From Hippophae tibetana (Eukaryota; Streptophyta; Magnoliopsida; Rosales; Elaeagnaceae), in NCBI GenBank assembly GCA_037013495.1, contig CM072803.1, positions 21,969,501 through 22,033,500 of the forward strand: a stretch of DNA of 64,000 bases, in the 5' to 3' direction. Below the pieces are notes generated by a model. It made no database searches and was not told the origin of the DNA. It was given only the letters and a program-made list of their open reading frames with translations. Positions 1 through 12,367 of the stretch are shown here, piece by piece. Numbering within the stretch: the first letter of the stretch is position 1; each line of letters opens with the position of its first letter. The position numbers and the translations under genes were made by a program.

Positions 1-3000
1 ATCTTCTACATTTACCAATGTGTTTCTTGCTCCTCATCTTTCCACGAATCTCATTTATGTTGGTCAATTAGTTGATCACAATTGTGCTGTTAATTTTTAT
101 GGTGATGATTGTGTTGTACAGGTTCATGTAATAGGGGAGCCGATTGTGAAGGGACCTAAAGTGGGGCACTTATTTCTACTATTTTTACTTGTTCCAACAC
201 TTTCTCTAGTTTCTTCTATTAAGTCTTGTTTTTAATAATGTTCTTGATCTGAGTATGGTGTGACATCGTCGTTTAGGCCATCTCAATACTTAAATCTTAT
301 CTCATGTATTGAACTCAGACTTTCTTGGTAATAAAGAACGTTCTTTTATATCTCTTGAATGTGATTCTTGTAAACTTGGTAAAAACAAAACTCTTCAATT
401 TCCTATGTATGTTAATAGAGTTTCTCACTGCTTTGATCATATCTATAGTGATGTTTGGGGACCTTCCCTAGTTAGTTCACATGAAAAATTTAAATACTAT
501 GTGACTTTCATTGATGATCATAGCAAATTCACTTGGGTTTATTTTCTTCACTCTAAAGCTGAGGTTTTTTGTACTTGTACTGAGTTTTTAACGTATGTTG
601 AAAATCAATTTTCTACGAATATTAAGACATTATGTATAGATTCTGGTGGTGAATATTTGTTTACTGAGTTTCAGGCATTCTTGGCTTCTAAAAGTATTAT
701 CTATCAGCGTTTATGTTCTGCTACTCCCCAATAAAATGGAGTAACCGAACGCAAAAATCATCTTCTTGATATGGTACGTACTCTCTTGTTAGAACCTTCT
801 GTTCCATCCATGTTCTGGGTTGAGGTTCTAAAGACTGCTACTCACTTGATTAATCATTTATCTTTCCAAGTTTTACACATGAAGTCTCTCTATTTTCGTT
901 TGTTTGTTAAGTAACCTAGTTACGATAATCTTCGTATCTTTGGTTGTATATGTTTTGTTCATTTACCTTCTCATGAGCGATATAAAGTATCTGCTCAATC
1001 TATTAGATGTGCATTCTTAGGATATAATGTGTCTAAAGGGAATTGTTTGTTGTGATCCTATATTACATCGTACACGTATTTCTAGAAATGTTATTTTCTT
1101 TGAAAATCAACATTTATTTCCCGTGTCATCTGTGCTCTTTTCTTCTACTGTGGTCTTCCTCTCCTTTGAGCAGCAGTTCTCAGATCTTCCTCAAGTCAGT
1201 TTTCGCTTTAAACCATGTATAGTATATACGAGATAATCTCGTTCACGGTCTCTTTCGGTAGCTCACCCTATATCTGATCCTAACATGCACGAGAATCAGT
1301 CAGTTGCAACACCTCTAGACCCTTTGGTATGTCGCTCTTCTCGAGTGTCTATACCCCGAGATAGTTACGGGTTTTTTTTCTTCTGGTAATTCTATTTCAG
1401 CTCTTACTACTGCATTGTCCAATTTTGATATTCCCACATGCTATACATATTCTATTAAGCATGACTATTGGTGACAAGCTATGTAGGAAGAAATTGCCGC
1501 TTTAGAGGCCAATCACACCTGAGACATTATGCCTTGTCATTCCACTATAGTTCCTCTATGTTGCAAATGGGTTTACTCAATCAAGGTTCACTCTGATGAA
1601 AGTTTGGATTGTTATAAAGCTCGACTTGTTGTCCTTGGGAATAATTAGGAATACGATGTCAATTACGAGAAAATCTTTGCTTTTGTGGCTAAGATAATTA
1701 CTGTTCGAACGATCCTAGCTCTTGTTGCTTCCAATGATTGGCCACTACATCAGAAAGATGTTAGGAATGCTTTCCTTCACGGATATCTTAAAAGAGTGTA
1801 TTTATATGAAGCCACCCCTAGGACTGTTTCCCTCTCCAACCTTCAATGTGTGTAAACTTCGTCGCTCTTTTTATGGTCTCAAACAAGCTCCATGGGTTTG
1901 GTTGATAAATTTTGAACCATTTTATTACAATTTTCCTTCAAGTAGGCTAGTATGACACTTCATTGTTTCTTTAGAAATCAGACATGGGTAGTGTTGTCCT
2001 TTTGGTTTATGTTGATGATATTGTCATCATTGGTTCTGATTCTGCTTTATTTGTCCAGCTTAGGACTCATCTCTCAAAATCCTTTCATATGATAGATTTT
2101 AGATCTCTACGTATTTTCTTGGTCTTGAGGTGCATCATAGTCCTTCTGGTATTTCACTAAATCAACATATATATGTTAGTGATTTGGTGGCTACAACTAG
2201 ACTGTAGGAAACTATCTCTGTCGATACTCTCATAGAATTAAATGTAAGTGTCGCAAAGAGGAGGTTCACTTACTTGTTGATCCCAATTTATATCAAAAAT
2301 TGGTGGATAGCCTTGTCTATCTCACCATCACTAGACTAGATATTTCCTTTGTTGTACTGCAAGACAACCAATTTCTTCAAACTCCTCGTCATATTCATTT
2401 GGCTACAGTTCGTAGAATCATACGCTATGTTCAGAGCACTTTTGCCTGTGGCTTATTCTTTCTTGCAGATAATTCTTCTCGTCTTGTTGCTTATAGCGAT
2501 ACTGATTGGACTGGTTGTGCTGATATACGTCATTCCATCACTGATTGGTGCATGTTCTTAGGTGATGCATTGATCTCCTGGAAGAGTAAGAAGCAAGACA
2601 AAGTTTTTAAGTCATCTACAGATGTTGAGTATCAAGCGATGTCTTTTGCTTGTTCCGAAATTATTTGGCTTAAGGTTTGCTGCTGAGTTAGACTTCTCTG
2701 AGATCGATCCTACACCTTTACATGTCGATAATACAAGTGTTATTCAGATCACGACCAATCTTGTCTATCATGAGTGTACAAAGCATATTAAAGCCGTTTG
2801 TCACTCTATCCATGAAGCTTTTGAAGCTCGTGTTGTCACTCTTTCATACGTTTCCAAGGAACTACAAATTGTTGATATTTTGACCAAGGCTCTCACTTGT
2901 CATCGACATTGTTTTCTAAGTAGCAAATTGATGTGTCCATATATATTTTCATTTATTTTTCCATGTATATAATTCTTTTTGTATAGTTTATATAATAGAG

Positions 3001-3060
3001 AGAAATCACAAAGCCAACCATTCGGTCATTTCATACAACATTTTTGACTTATTTTTAACA
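1..3060 (+). mobile_element. Ty1/copia LTR retrotransposon fossil, 3' part
   Basis: The forward strand reads through copia Pol parts in the usual order. A pre-integrase segment lies near 20-240, followed by integrase (about 310-900), reverse transcriptase (about 1500-2160) and RNase H (about 2300-2930). Recognisable motifs include YVDDIVI-like and [10 protein letters not shown] in the RT and the WLK and H-CTKHI motifs of RNase H. The element is broken, with many breaks, so it is old. Its 5' end lies outside the window. The 3' end is uncertain: a short TG...CA segment at about 2964-3060 could be a small LTR, but its partner cannot be seen. It abuts the remains of a SNARE gene. Confidence 0.85.
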
Positions 3061-3097
3061 TTAAGGTTCGTCATACCAATCTCAGAAGGACATCTTG

Positions 3098-3458
3098 TGT
3101 TATGTGCCTTGTAATGTCGAGCTCTCACTCGGCCTCTGCCTCGACGTGGAATGATCCCTGACGTGAAGAAGCTCTCAAGGAGATAAAATTCTGTAAATGT
3201 AAGATAGTTTAGTTTGATAGAAAAAGTTCATACTGATTCTCATTCACTTTCTCCTTTTTATACATATTTTTGATAACTAAAAAAAATAACTGAACAAACC
3301 ACTACTTTCTAAAAAAATGCAAACTGAAACTGAAATTAGGGAAATGGTGACTTGTTAACAAGGCCACTACTTTATCATGACCACTACATTAAAGACATGG
3401 TCCATAACTAACTGAATGTGAAAGAAAAATAAAATAATTATACTGATGGCACGTAACA
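3098..3458 (-). repeat. 3' LTR of the gypsy element
   Basis: It starts TGTTATGTGCC and ends GTAACA on the plus strand and pairs with 7541-7901 at the same length. A purine-rich tract on the minus strand (complement of 3459-3471) lies immediately inside, as expected for the polypurine tract. Confidence 0.93.
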
Positions 3459-6400
3459 TTCCATCCTCCTTGAAAGTGGCCTTGTCCACAAGGCTCTTAG
3501 GGAGTAGCGTCGGCTTCGTCCAATTCTTCCAGTATAGTCTCCACCACTTTGGAGTTACTTTTGAGTTGTTTCTTGATTAGCAAGATATGCACCACAAATT
3601 TTGCTTCCTTCAGGTAAGAACAATTTGTATGCTACAGGTCCAATGCGTTCAATAATTTGGTAAGGTCCATAGTATTTAGCAGATAGCTTGTGCCTTCGAT
3701 CACTTGTCAACAAGTGTAATCGATAAGGTTGTAATTTAAGGTAGACCCAATCGCCTACTTCACATTGCCGATCCTTCCTTCCTTTGTCATATGTCGCTTT
3801 TATTCTTTCTTTGGTTTTGGAGAGTTGTTGTTGTAGTTGACGTAGAACTTGATCTCTTAATTGCAGCTTCTGATCCACTTAATTCTCCTGGGCAGATCCT
3901 GACTACTAGTATGTTAGGATCGGTGGTCGGCGCCCATATACCACTTCAAATGGTGTGAATCCAGTGGAAGAGTGCCAGCTAGTATTATAGCAAAACTCTA
4001 CCCAAGGTAGCCAACGGGTCCATTGTTTTGGGTGCCCTCCTATAAAACAATGTAAATACATTTCTAGAGTGCGGTTAGTTACCTCTGTTTGCGAGTGGTA
4101 GGATGACGAAAAACGAAACTCAGTTCCTTGTAGTCGGAATATCTCCTTCCAAAATGAACTGGTGAACAAAGGGTCTCTATCACTCACTATGGATTGTGGT
4201 ACCCCATATAATTTGAGGACATTTTCATAATAAGCTTAGGCCGCGTTAGGCGCATTGATTGGAGACGCCATTGCAATGAAGTGTGCCATTTTGGAGAACC
4301 GGTCGACCACCACCATAATGGTCGTCTTGCCTCTGGAGTTTGGAAGGCTGGTAATGAAATCCATGGAGACCTCAGTTCATACAATAGTAGGCGTAGGTAG
4401 GGGTTGGATGAACCCAGATGGTGCACCTTGTTCTCTTTTATTTTTTTGGCAAATGTCACAGGCTTTACTGGTCTCTAATACCTACCGCTTCATTCCCTGC
4501 CAGTAGAATTGAGACCGTATTTGTTGGAGAGTTTTATGGAGCTCTTCATGGGTGACAGAATGAAAATCTTGAATGACTTCTGTCGTTAGTGGGGAAGAGG
4601 GTAGCAGATAAATTCTGTTTTTGTAGAAGAGTAACTCTTTCTTGCATGTCCATGGCCCTAGTAATTCTCCTTCTCGGTACAATTTATGCAACTTTTGCAT
4701 CTCCACGTGGTTTTTGTTTTCATCCTAAATTATCTCTATCCATGCTGGAACTAACTCTGATATTGCCATTATTTGCGATGGTTCATCACGTCTGGATAGG
4801 TTATCTGTTGCTAAATTATCTTTCCTTTGCTTGTATTCTATGGTGAAGTCATATCCTATTAGTTTGTTAAGCCATCTTTGTTGAGCTATGGTAGTGATTT
4901 TCTGATTCCACAAATATTTGAGGCTTTTGTGGTCAGTTTGAACCACAAATGTTCTAAACGGCTAATATCAAAGCCAACATCTCTTTGTCATAGGTGGATA
5001 AAACTACATTCCTCCCTTTGAGAGCTTGACTAAAGAAAGCTATGGGTCTTCGTCCTTATGTGAGTACTGCACCAACACCAGAATTCGAGGCATCACATTC
5101 AATAATGAATTTTTTTGTGAAATCAGGTAATTCCAACACTGATCCTTGCAACATCACTCGTTTTAGCTCTTGAAATACATCTTCAGCTTTGGGGTTCCAC
5201 TTGAAGTTATTCTTTTTCAGCATTTCTGTCAAAGGGGCAGCTATTCTTCCATAGTCCTTGATAAATTTTCGATAGTAACCGATCAGTCTCAGAAAAACCG
5301 CGTAGAGCAGTTGCCAATTTTGGCTTGGGCCAATCTTGTATGGCCACAATTTTATTGGGTTCCATCCTTACTTCTCCTTTCCAGATAATATGCCCCAAAT
5401 ATTGAATTTTAATGGTTCCAAAACAACATTTCTCCTTCTTGACATATAGTTGATGGTCAGATAATATAGAGAGCACGATTTGCAAGTGTTGCAAATGTAA
5501 TTCCCAAGTAGATATATCAAGATATCATCAAATAATACCAGGATGGATTTTCGCAAATATGGTCGAAAAATTTGTAGTGTCCATCATGTATGCAGAAAGC
5601 CGTTTTTTTCACATCTGTCAGATGCATCGAATTTGATGATATCCAACCCGCAAATCCGATTTTGAAAAATATTTGGCCCCATGCAACTCATCTAGTAGCT
5701 CATCTATCACTGGTATAGGATACTTGTCCTTAATAGTGGCCATATTAAGAGCTCTGTACTCCACACAAAATCGCTAGGACCCATCCTTTTTTTTAACAAG
5801 TAGCACTGGAGATGAGTATGGGCTGGTACTGGGCCGAATAACTCCATTTTTCAACATTTCTTCTACCAATTTTTCTATTTCATTCTTTGGTAGTATGGAT
5901 AACGATAGGGTCTTACTGACATAGGATCATTCTCAGGTTTTAAGTTGATTTTGTGGCTATGGGACTGGTCAGGTGGGATACTTGTGGGCTTTTGAAATAA
6001 GTGGGCATAATTTTTAAAAATTTGGGTCAGATCTACATGATGGGCCTCTTCTGCGTGTTGGGTCAATTTTGCCTTGGGAGAGTAGTTATTTTTACTAGGG
6101 TTAACATCACCATCTTTAGCAATTACACACATCAAGGTGCCTCTTCCTCCATTTGCCCGAAGTTCTCTCTATTCAGCACTAGTCCATGGCTTGGGCTGTT
6201 GGCGGTTGCACGTCGACAAGAGCTACCGTCTGTCTTTGCCACTGAAATGTCATCGTTAAGCGCACGAAGTCCCATAGAATCGGCCCAAGTGTTGTCAGCC
6301 ACTACGCTCTAAGGACGGTGTTGTAGCCTTTCAACCCGATCACAAAAAAATCCACCTGAAATGGGTTTCCTTGGATCTCGATTGGGGTATCTGGGAGGTA

Positions 6401-7525
6401 ACCCATACAAGGTAGCTTCTCGCCGTTGGCCACCATCACGTTCAGTTAAGATCCTTTTTTCTGTTTTTAACTTGATTTGCAAGACCTATGCCCGATTGAG
6501 GAAGTTGTGAGAGCTGCCGATATCCAGCAAAGATACTAGTGAACATCCCTTGATTTTGGCTAGAACTCGCATGATTTGAGGTGTTGCGGTTTTTGTAATG
6601 GCATGAAGTGAGATTTCAGTCACTTTCGGTTCATGTTCAGCTTCTTCTTTACCCTCTGCTTCTACCTCGTCCATGGGTTTGCAATCAATGAGGAACAATC
6701 TCTTGCAGCGATGGCCCGACGTGTAGGTTTCATCGCAGTTGTAGCACAAGTTGTGTCGCCGGTGCTTTTGGATTTCATCAGCGGTGAGGCGTTTAACAGG
6801 TGGGTTTGTGGTTGGTTGTGACTAAATGGAATTTTGTTTTGGTTTATGAAAGTTTTGGATGGTTAGGTTAATGTTGGGTGTAGTATATTTGGGTTTTTGA
6901 AGTTGGTTTTTTGTTTCGTAGAGTCGTGTAAGGCCAGCAGCATGTGGGAGGGTCTGTGGGTTTGCGACACGAACATCAGCTCGGATGGTTTCCCGAAGTC
7001 CGCTGACGAAACAATTGATATGTTGTTGTTCAGTTAATGAATCGGTCCTTGCGAGCAGCCGATCAAATTGTGTGTGATACTCTCGGACAGAACCTGTCTG
7101 CGTGAGCTTGGTGAGCTCTCCATAATAATCATCTAGGAGTGTTGGACCATAGCGCTCATTCAATGCTTGTTTGAATTCTTCCCAAGTAACCCAAACTCGA
7201 GTTTTCTTGAAAGATTGGAACTAGAGGTGCACTCCTCCTTTTAGGTGGTAGGCTGCTAACGACACATTTTCTGTGGCAGGGATCTGGTGGAATGAAAAGA
7301 ACTACGCTGCTCGATCAATCTAAGTGATAGGATCATCAGTGCCATCATAGCGTGGAAAATCCAAACGAACCACTCGAGGTACAATTGTTCCATGTGTTTG
7401 TTGAGAATTTGGTTGTTGCTGTGATGTTCCGATTCCTATTCTTCTTGCACTTAATTCATCCATTTGAGTTTGTAGTTGAATGAACATCCATTTGAGTTTG
7501 TAGTTGGTCCCATTATCGGATCCCT

Positions 7526-7537
7526 GATCTAATACCA
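7526..7537 (-). other. Primer binding site of the gypsy element (tRNA-iMet type)
   Basis: The minus strand reads TGGTATTAGATC three bases inside the 5' LTR. This is close to TGGTATCAGAGC, the complement of the initiator tRNA-Met 3' end used by most plant LTR elements. Confidence 0.75.
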
Positions 7538-7540
7538 TAA

Positions 7541-7901
7541 TGTTATGTGCCCTGTAATGTCGAGTTCTCGCTTGGCCTCTGCCCCGACGTGGAATGATCC
7601 CCGACGTGAAGAAGTTCTCAAGGAGATAAAATTCTATAAATGTAAGATAGTTTAGTTTGGTAGAAAAAAATCATACTGATTCTAATTCATTTTCTCCTTT
7701 TTTTACATATTTTTGATAACTAAAAAAAATAACTGAACAAACCACTGCTTTCTAAGAAAATGCAAATTGAAATTGAAATTAGGAGAATAGTGACTTGTCA
7801 ACAAGGCCACTACTCTATCATAGTCACTACATCAAAGACATGGTCCATAACTAACCGGATGTGAAAGAAAAATAAAATAATTATGCTGATGGCACTTAAC
7901 A
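7541..7901 (-). repeat. 5' LTR of the gypsy element
   Basis: This is the 361-bp partner of 3098-3458, starting TGTTATGTGCC and ending CTTAACA on the plus strand. The SNARE remnant resumes directly after it. Confidence 0.93.
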
Positions 7902-8702
7902 ACTTGATGGTGAATTTTTTCAGCAAACTGAGGAATCAAGTGCATTCAGCCAGGAGTAAAAAATGTGGAAAATAAAACAGGCATGTAAGATCCCTGAGGC
8001 ACTCTTATGCTTTTAGATCTTTTGTTGCCAATAAGGTAAAAATTATACTTCTTTTCTTTCTGTTCATAGAAATGGAAAATGCTTCAACTGGCAATAGCTC
8101 TTAGCCTTAAACTTTTCTGAAGTATATTTAATGCAATTTTGTGCAGGACGAAGGTCTTGATATTATCTTTTAGAAGGCTTAGATACATTAACAAATTTGG
8201 CCCACGATATGAATGAGGTTTGTCAAGGTGTATGCATAACTCTTTCGGCTAGGCTATTGGGTTATATGGGAGATTTACTACTGCTTTGAAATATATCCAG
8301 GAATTGGATAAGTGCCATTAATGGATGAAATGGATAAGAAGGTCAGTACTTTTTTGTCTAGCATTGTTGATGATCTCTATTCCCATTATGGATAAAAACA
8401 ATGCTGTTAGTTTCAATAGTTTCAACTCTTAAGTGTGCCCATTCATAGTTTTATTTTTGATGCTTTTGCAGGTGGACAGAGTCTGATATTAAAAATACTA
8501 AAGTTAGGCTCAAGGACACCATTAATGTCTCGTGCCTTTTAGTATAAGAGGTATATTACATTGTTTTTGTATAGTGAGAACACATGGTCCCTAATAAACG
8601 GCACCTTTGGTATTATTCCAGGTGAGATCGAGCCAGAACTTCTGCATTGACGTCATTCTACCATGCATACTTCTGGGAATTGCTATGTACATATACAATT
8701 AA

Positions 8703-10027
8703 GTCTGTCTGTCTCTGTCTCTGTCTCTTAGTGTGTGTTTGCCTCTGCATGGGAGTGATTTGAAAAGCATAATTTAGCCACTACTAGTTGTTTTTATTTT
8801 TCGTCACCCTTCTTTTTGATGCATCTCTTTCATTCCTCTAAACTAGTCTCCTGTCAGCTTGATGTTTGAAATAATTTGAAGCATGTGTATATTGAGCTTT
8901 TGTTGTGAAACTTTTGGATTCCGGTTTGTTTGTTTCTCATAATGATGTACATAGTTATTAAATATATCTCAGGAAATATAATGAAGAGATCATATAGTAG
9001 AGGGACTTTAATCATGGTGTTCTTTAAGAATAAGCTGCTTTGGAAAATCTTTTGCAATTAATCATAGGTGCTTTTATAACTGGTAGCACAACTGAATAAT
9101 ATATCAGTCACTTCTTCTGTTTGATAATCTTTTATTCTTTATCTCTGCTTCAAAGTTTACTGATGCAGTGTTTTATATTACAGAGCACTGACCTGACTTT
9201 ATGTTGAAAGGGTCCTTTCTACTGACTATTGGATCACAACTTCAAAGGTATTTTTCCTTCAACCGTTTGGGGGTTTTCTTTGTACGTTCTTGACATATTT
9301 AGCTAAAAAAAAAATCTTCAAGCGTTTGAAGATTTTTAGTGCTTCTTATCCCAGAAAAGGTAATAGTTTATCTGAAGTCTAGATGCTTCTAGCTAATACT
9401 TGATATGCTAGAGTTACAAAACCTGTCTTGCTTCCCTACATTTTAATTAGTCTTGTATTTGTGATAAATTAATGAAATAAGCCAATTGCTTTTCAGAAGT
9501 GACTGGATTGTTCAGGACATTTATTTAGAGTTCGTTTTGTAACGAGATCTGTTTTCCAGCGTTTGAAACAAGTTTTATATTTTTTAATTCATTTAGAACA
9601 AAAAACAAAAACTTGTTGATAAAAAGTTATGTTTTCTTATTACATTACCTCTGAAGTAAATTTAAAGTTAATTGTTCGAAATTATTAGAAAACCAACTCT
9701 TTAAAAAGCTTAAACTATTAGGAGAATGACAAATATTATTTTTATATATCTATACTCTTCCACAAATATTATGCAGCATACAGGTTAAACACTTGTAATT
9801 CAACAAATATTAATTTGGATATATGGAGCATGAGTTCCTGGGTGTGTAAGTATACTTATAGTTGTATGAGAAATGAAAAGAAGACCCTTTAAATGCAAAA
9901 TAGTAACTTAATAGTGCAGCTCTATGTAAAATTGTAAATTATAGTTCTATTTTAATTGGTTATCAGATTCTGGGTGCATTAGAATTCTAAAGTCAGAGGA
10001 AAAGGCATTCTAAAACTAGAAAAAAAT
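8703..10027. other. Intergenic stretch between the SNARE remnant and the NAC gene
   Basis: No coding signal was found. The first part may be the old 3' UTR of the SNARE remnant and holds a short imperfect CTGTCTCTGTCT run near 8705-8730. The rest is AT-rich without recognisable structure. Confidence 0.5.
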
Positions 10028-10250
10028 AATTTAAGGGCATGTTTTGTAACCTATTTTATTTTCAAGTTCCAATTTTTCAACCAAAGTTTTCAAAATAAGT
10101 GTTGTTTGGTAATTAATTTCATTTTCAAATTCAAAATCAAGTTTGAACTCAGTTACATTATTAGTACACCTTTTATTGCTTTTGAAACTCAAAGAAAAAA
10201 AAGTTTTTGAAAAGCATATTCCAAGTTCATTTTTTCTTTCTTGTTAGTTA
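10028..10250 (+). repeat. hAT-like MITE copy, family shared with PDX2 intron 4
   Basis: This segment begins TTAAGGGCATGTTTTGTAAC. It carries AAAATAAGTGTTGTTTGG, followed by AAATTCAAAATCAAGTTTGA. The same order of motifs, slightly diverged, occurs at 44932-45120 in PDX2 intron 4. The AT-rich, gene-free, short form and loosely matching ends suggest a non-autonomous DNA transposon. The superfamily is a guess from the TAAGGG/TAGGGCT-like ends. Confidence 0.45.
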
Positions 10251-10380
10251 ATGACATGTATAAAAACAATATTAGTTTTCTTCCACCAAGCTTAAGCTTT
10301 TGGGAGAGTTGGTTTTTCAAAAACTTCTAACATGGAATCAGACTTGGAGATTTTATGTTCAATCTTATTCAATACAAATC
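10251..10380 (+). mobile_element. TRIM-like LTR fragment beside the NAC 3' end
   Basis: The sequence AGCTTAAGCTTTTGGGAGAG leads to an LTR-like end TCTAACA at 10332, followed at once by TGGAATCAGAC, a decayed Met primer site. Related copies lie in BGAL intron 18 and PDX2 intron 2. It is a short, broken fossil whose outer limits cannot be fixed. Confidence 0.5.
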
Positions 10381-10458
10381 TGCTTTCTGATCCTGTCCAA
10401 TGTCCCCTAAAGTGATCACTCATAACCCACCCGAATTGCTCCATTTTTCTTCTATCAT

Positions 10459-12038
10459 CTAAGCCCAGTACATTAAGCTCCTGAAATCCATTAGGCCATT
10501 GTCTAGTATGTCATTTTGAGACTGGTTTTCAGTAAAGCCACTGCTATTATCACCAATCAGCATCTTTTTATGTAGAAAAAGATCCTGAAGTTTGCTTTCT
10601 CCGTTTTGGTTCGCGTTAGATAAAAGCTCCTCTTGATTTTCTATTTCTTTAGAAGTCTTCCATTTCCATAAGTTGAAATTATTGTCTACAGACGAAACTG
10701 TTACTGGTAAATTTGACTTATTCAACCCATCTTTATAAGCCAAACTGAAGCTTCTATCCCTTTTACTTCCTTCAACGGCTAAACAAGATATATTCTCAAT
10801 AGAAGGTAGGGATTGATCTGCGAGTATTGAAGTTAAAAGTCCACAACCTTTTTGTAGACAGTCAGTGATCATCTCGTGATTTGCACTCATAGAGCCTGCC
10901 TCTTCAACTTCTGGTTGGCTTCTCAGAAAATCTGATCTGGGGTTGTCTTGAATTTGTGTTCTTTGAAACACTCTTCTTTTTTCGTACCCGACATAGTACC
11001 CAATCACCCAGCTGTGACAACCAACAGCAATTTGTTATAGTCAATAGGGAAAGACCGAAATCATGTGACAAGATAATAGACAACTAAGATAACATTCATT
11101 CTTATCTTAAAAAAAGAAAGGTAATGGAAAGACTTACATGTAAATTTGTGCTTAAAACAATCTGAGCACTAGTTTCTAAGTGTATGAACACTAAATAGAG
11201 GTTGTTTGTAAGAGTAATCTCCTTAAGGGGATAGAGTCTGTTAATGAGGATCTTTTCAAGCTTATATTGAAGGTTACTTAAAGAGGAATTATAAAAATTG
11301 TTATAGACAGCTTAGACCGTGTAGTTGGAAGCTATATTACATGTGTTAATGTATTTCTAACAACATGCACTCTTCTAGGACACTTGTGTTAGAAATTTTT
11401 GGATCTGTATCACACTACTGTCTCATGTCCATATTTCATGAAGAGTATGTTTCTTAAAATGAAGTTATTTAGCCTACCTGTAATTAAACTCATTCAAACT
11501 TAACTTACCCTCATGGATCCTGATCTTGATCTTATTGAAGAATTGGTTGATATATCTAGCAATCTGTACTCATTCATTATCCAATCAGTCTTAGTTCCTT
11601 TCAAAGGCCGACCGGTATAAAACACAAGAGCCTTCTTAACTCCTATGCGCTTCAATCCTGAAGAGCTAAGTATTGGTCTGTCAATTCCAGTAGCTTTCCA
11701 GTATCCTATCCCAGCTGCTCTATTAGGTCTTTCTCCTTTCGGATATTTCCGATCCCTAGGACTAAAATAATACCATTCATCTTCTCCAAACAAAGCCTTC
11801 TCTGCACAAATTTAACCAAGCAAATTCAGTAAAAAAAATTATATTTAGGTTAGTTTACGAGTCAATTATAATAGATAGTTCAGAAGAGACTTGGTAGCTC
11901 CCATGGATTATGCTTATAAAGGTTGATTTCAGCGATAATAGATGCTGGTAATGGACGTGAAGTCACTTTGTTTTGTAAGTAATGACTGATTAATTCTTCA
12001 TCAGATGGATGGAGCTGATGATTGAAAGTTGAATCCAT
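10459..12038 (-). CDS. NAC-domain transcription factor, frame apparently slipped after the NAC domain
   Basis: NAC proteins are plant-specific nuclear DNA-binding regulators. The three exons are 11891-12038, 11509-11801 and 11011 down to 10904 or 10459. Introns of 89 and 497 bp have GT-AG ends, and an ATG at 12038 opens [16 protein letters not shown]. Subdomains A to D follow in order: [37 protein letters not shown] with [14 protein letters not shown], and [20 protein letters not shown]. Subdomain [10 protein letters not shown], starts exon 3 in frame. Read as printed, that frame ends 35 codons into exon 3, giving about 182 residues. A one-base change in the A6 run (T6 at 10977-10982 on the plus strand) would open the frame running to 10459. 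That frame gives about 175 more residues of low-complexity activation-type tail ending in SLMYWA, for a family-typical length near 325. It is either a true frameshift allele or a sequence error. The NAC family call is firm; the subfamily is not assigned. Confidence 0.85.
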
Positions 12039-12339
12039 TTTTTATTTTTTTCTTGGGAGAAAAATTAAGAGGATTGAGAAAAAAGCTACGTTAATACCAA
12101 TTGTACAAGTAAATATGAAACAGCTGTGTCCCACTCATTATATTGTGAATTTTCATGCAGATATAGACATTATTTGATATAAATTATTTAATTAAAATAA
12201 TTGTTCTCGACTGGAATGCATGCCTTTTGAAACAGGATGAAGTTTTATATCAGATATATTACATGAGTGAGTAATATGCTGACTTTCATTATTCTTTATT
12301 ATGCATTGTACATGGATGGATGCATTTATTTATAAGAAG
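12039..12339. other. Upstream region of the NAC gene
   Basis: The short AT-rich 5' flank of the minus-strand NAC gene has no coding signal. The leader just upstream of the ATG is purine-rich on the minus strand. I see no clear TATA box that I would defend. Confidence 0.35.
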
Positions 12340-12367
12340 TCAAAATTTGCATGTTTGATTACACTTA

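Larger units (their letters stand above)
3098..7901 (-). mobile_element. Ty3/gypsy LTR retrotransposon fossil with both LTRs
   Basis: Two 361-bp LTRs flank a minus-strand gag-pol interior. Gag lies at about 6800-7540, a CCHC knuckle (CYNCDETYTSGHRC) at about 6710-6750 and a protease segment (SLLDIGSSHNF) just after it. RT contains FDDILIY near 5530, RNase H lies near 5000-5350, and integrase ends near 3600 with a GPYQIIERIGPVAYKL segment typical of chromovirus-like elements. A Met-type primer site adjoins the right LTR. The flanks share CTTG (3094-3097 and 7903-7906), the likely target duplication. The element is broken, with several breaks. By eye about 30 of 361 LTR sites differ, mostly transitions, which suggests an age of a few million years under a rice-type clock. 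It inserted into the SNARE remnant. Confidence 0.92.
3061..8702 (+). pseudogene. SYP71-like Qc-SNARE pseudogene, C-terminal exons, split by a gypsy element
   Basis: Five exon remnants match the C-terminal half of plant SYP71-type syntaxins, which act in membrane fusion. The first spans 3061-3097 plus 7902-about 7980 across the gypsy insertion and gives GHLDGEFFQQTEESSAF. The others are 8147-8217 (EGLDII, then NLAHDMNE), 8301-8341 (PLMDEMDKK), 8472-8550 (IKNTKVRLKDT) and 8622-8702 (RSSQNFCIDVILP, then GIAMYIYN and a stop). The last part is the tail anchor. Splice-like GT and AG signals remain at most borders, so this is a decayed genomic copy rather than a processed one. It is dead: a stop replaces the conserved Tyr of the RQEYEM region, the frame is lost in the second exon, and the N-terminal half is missing where copia sequence begins. 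Family assignment is from remembered SYP71 sequence. Confidence 0.75.
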
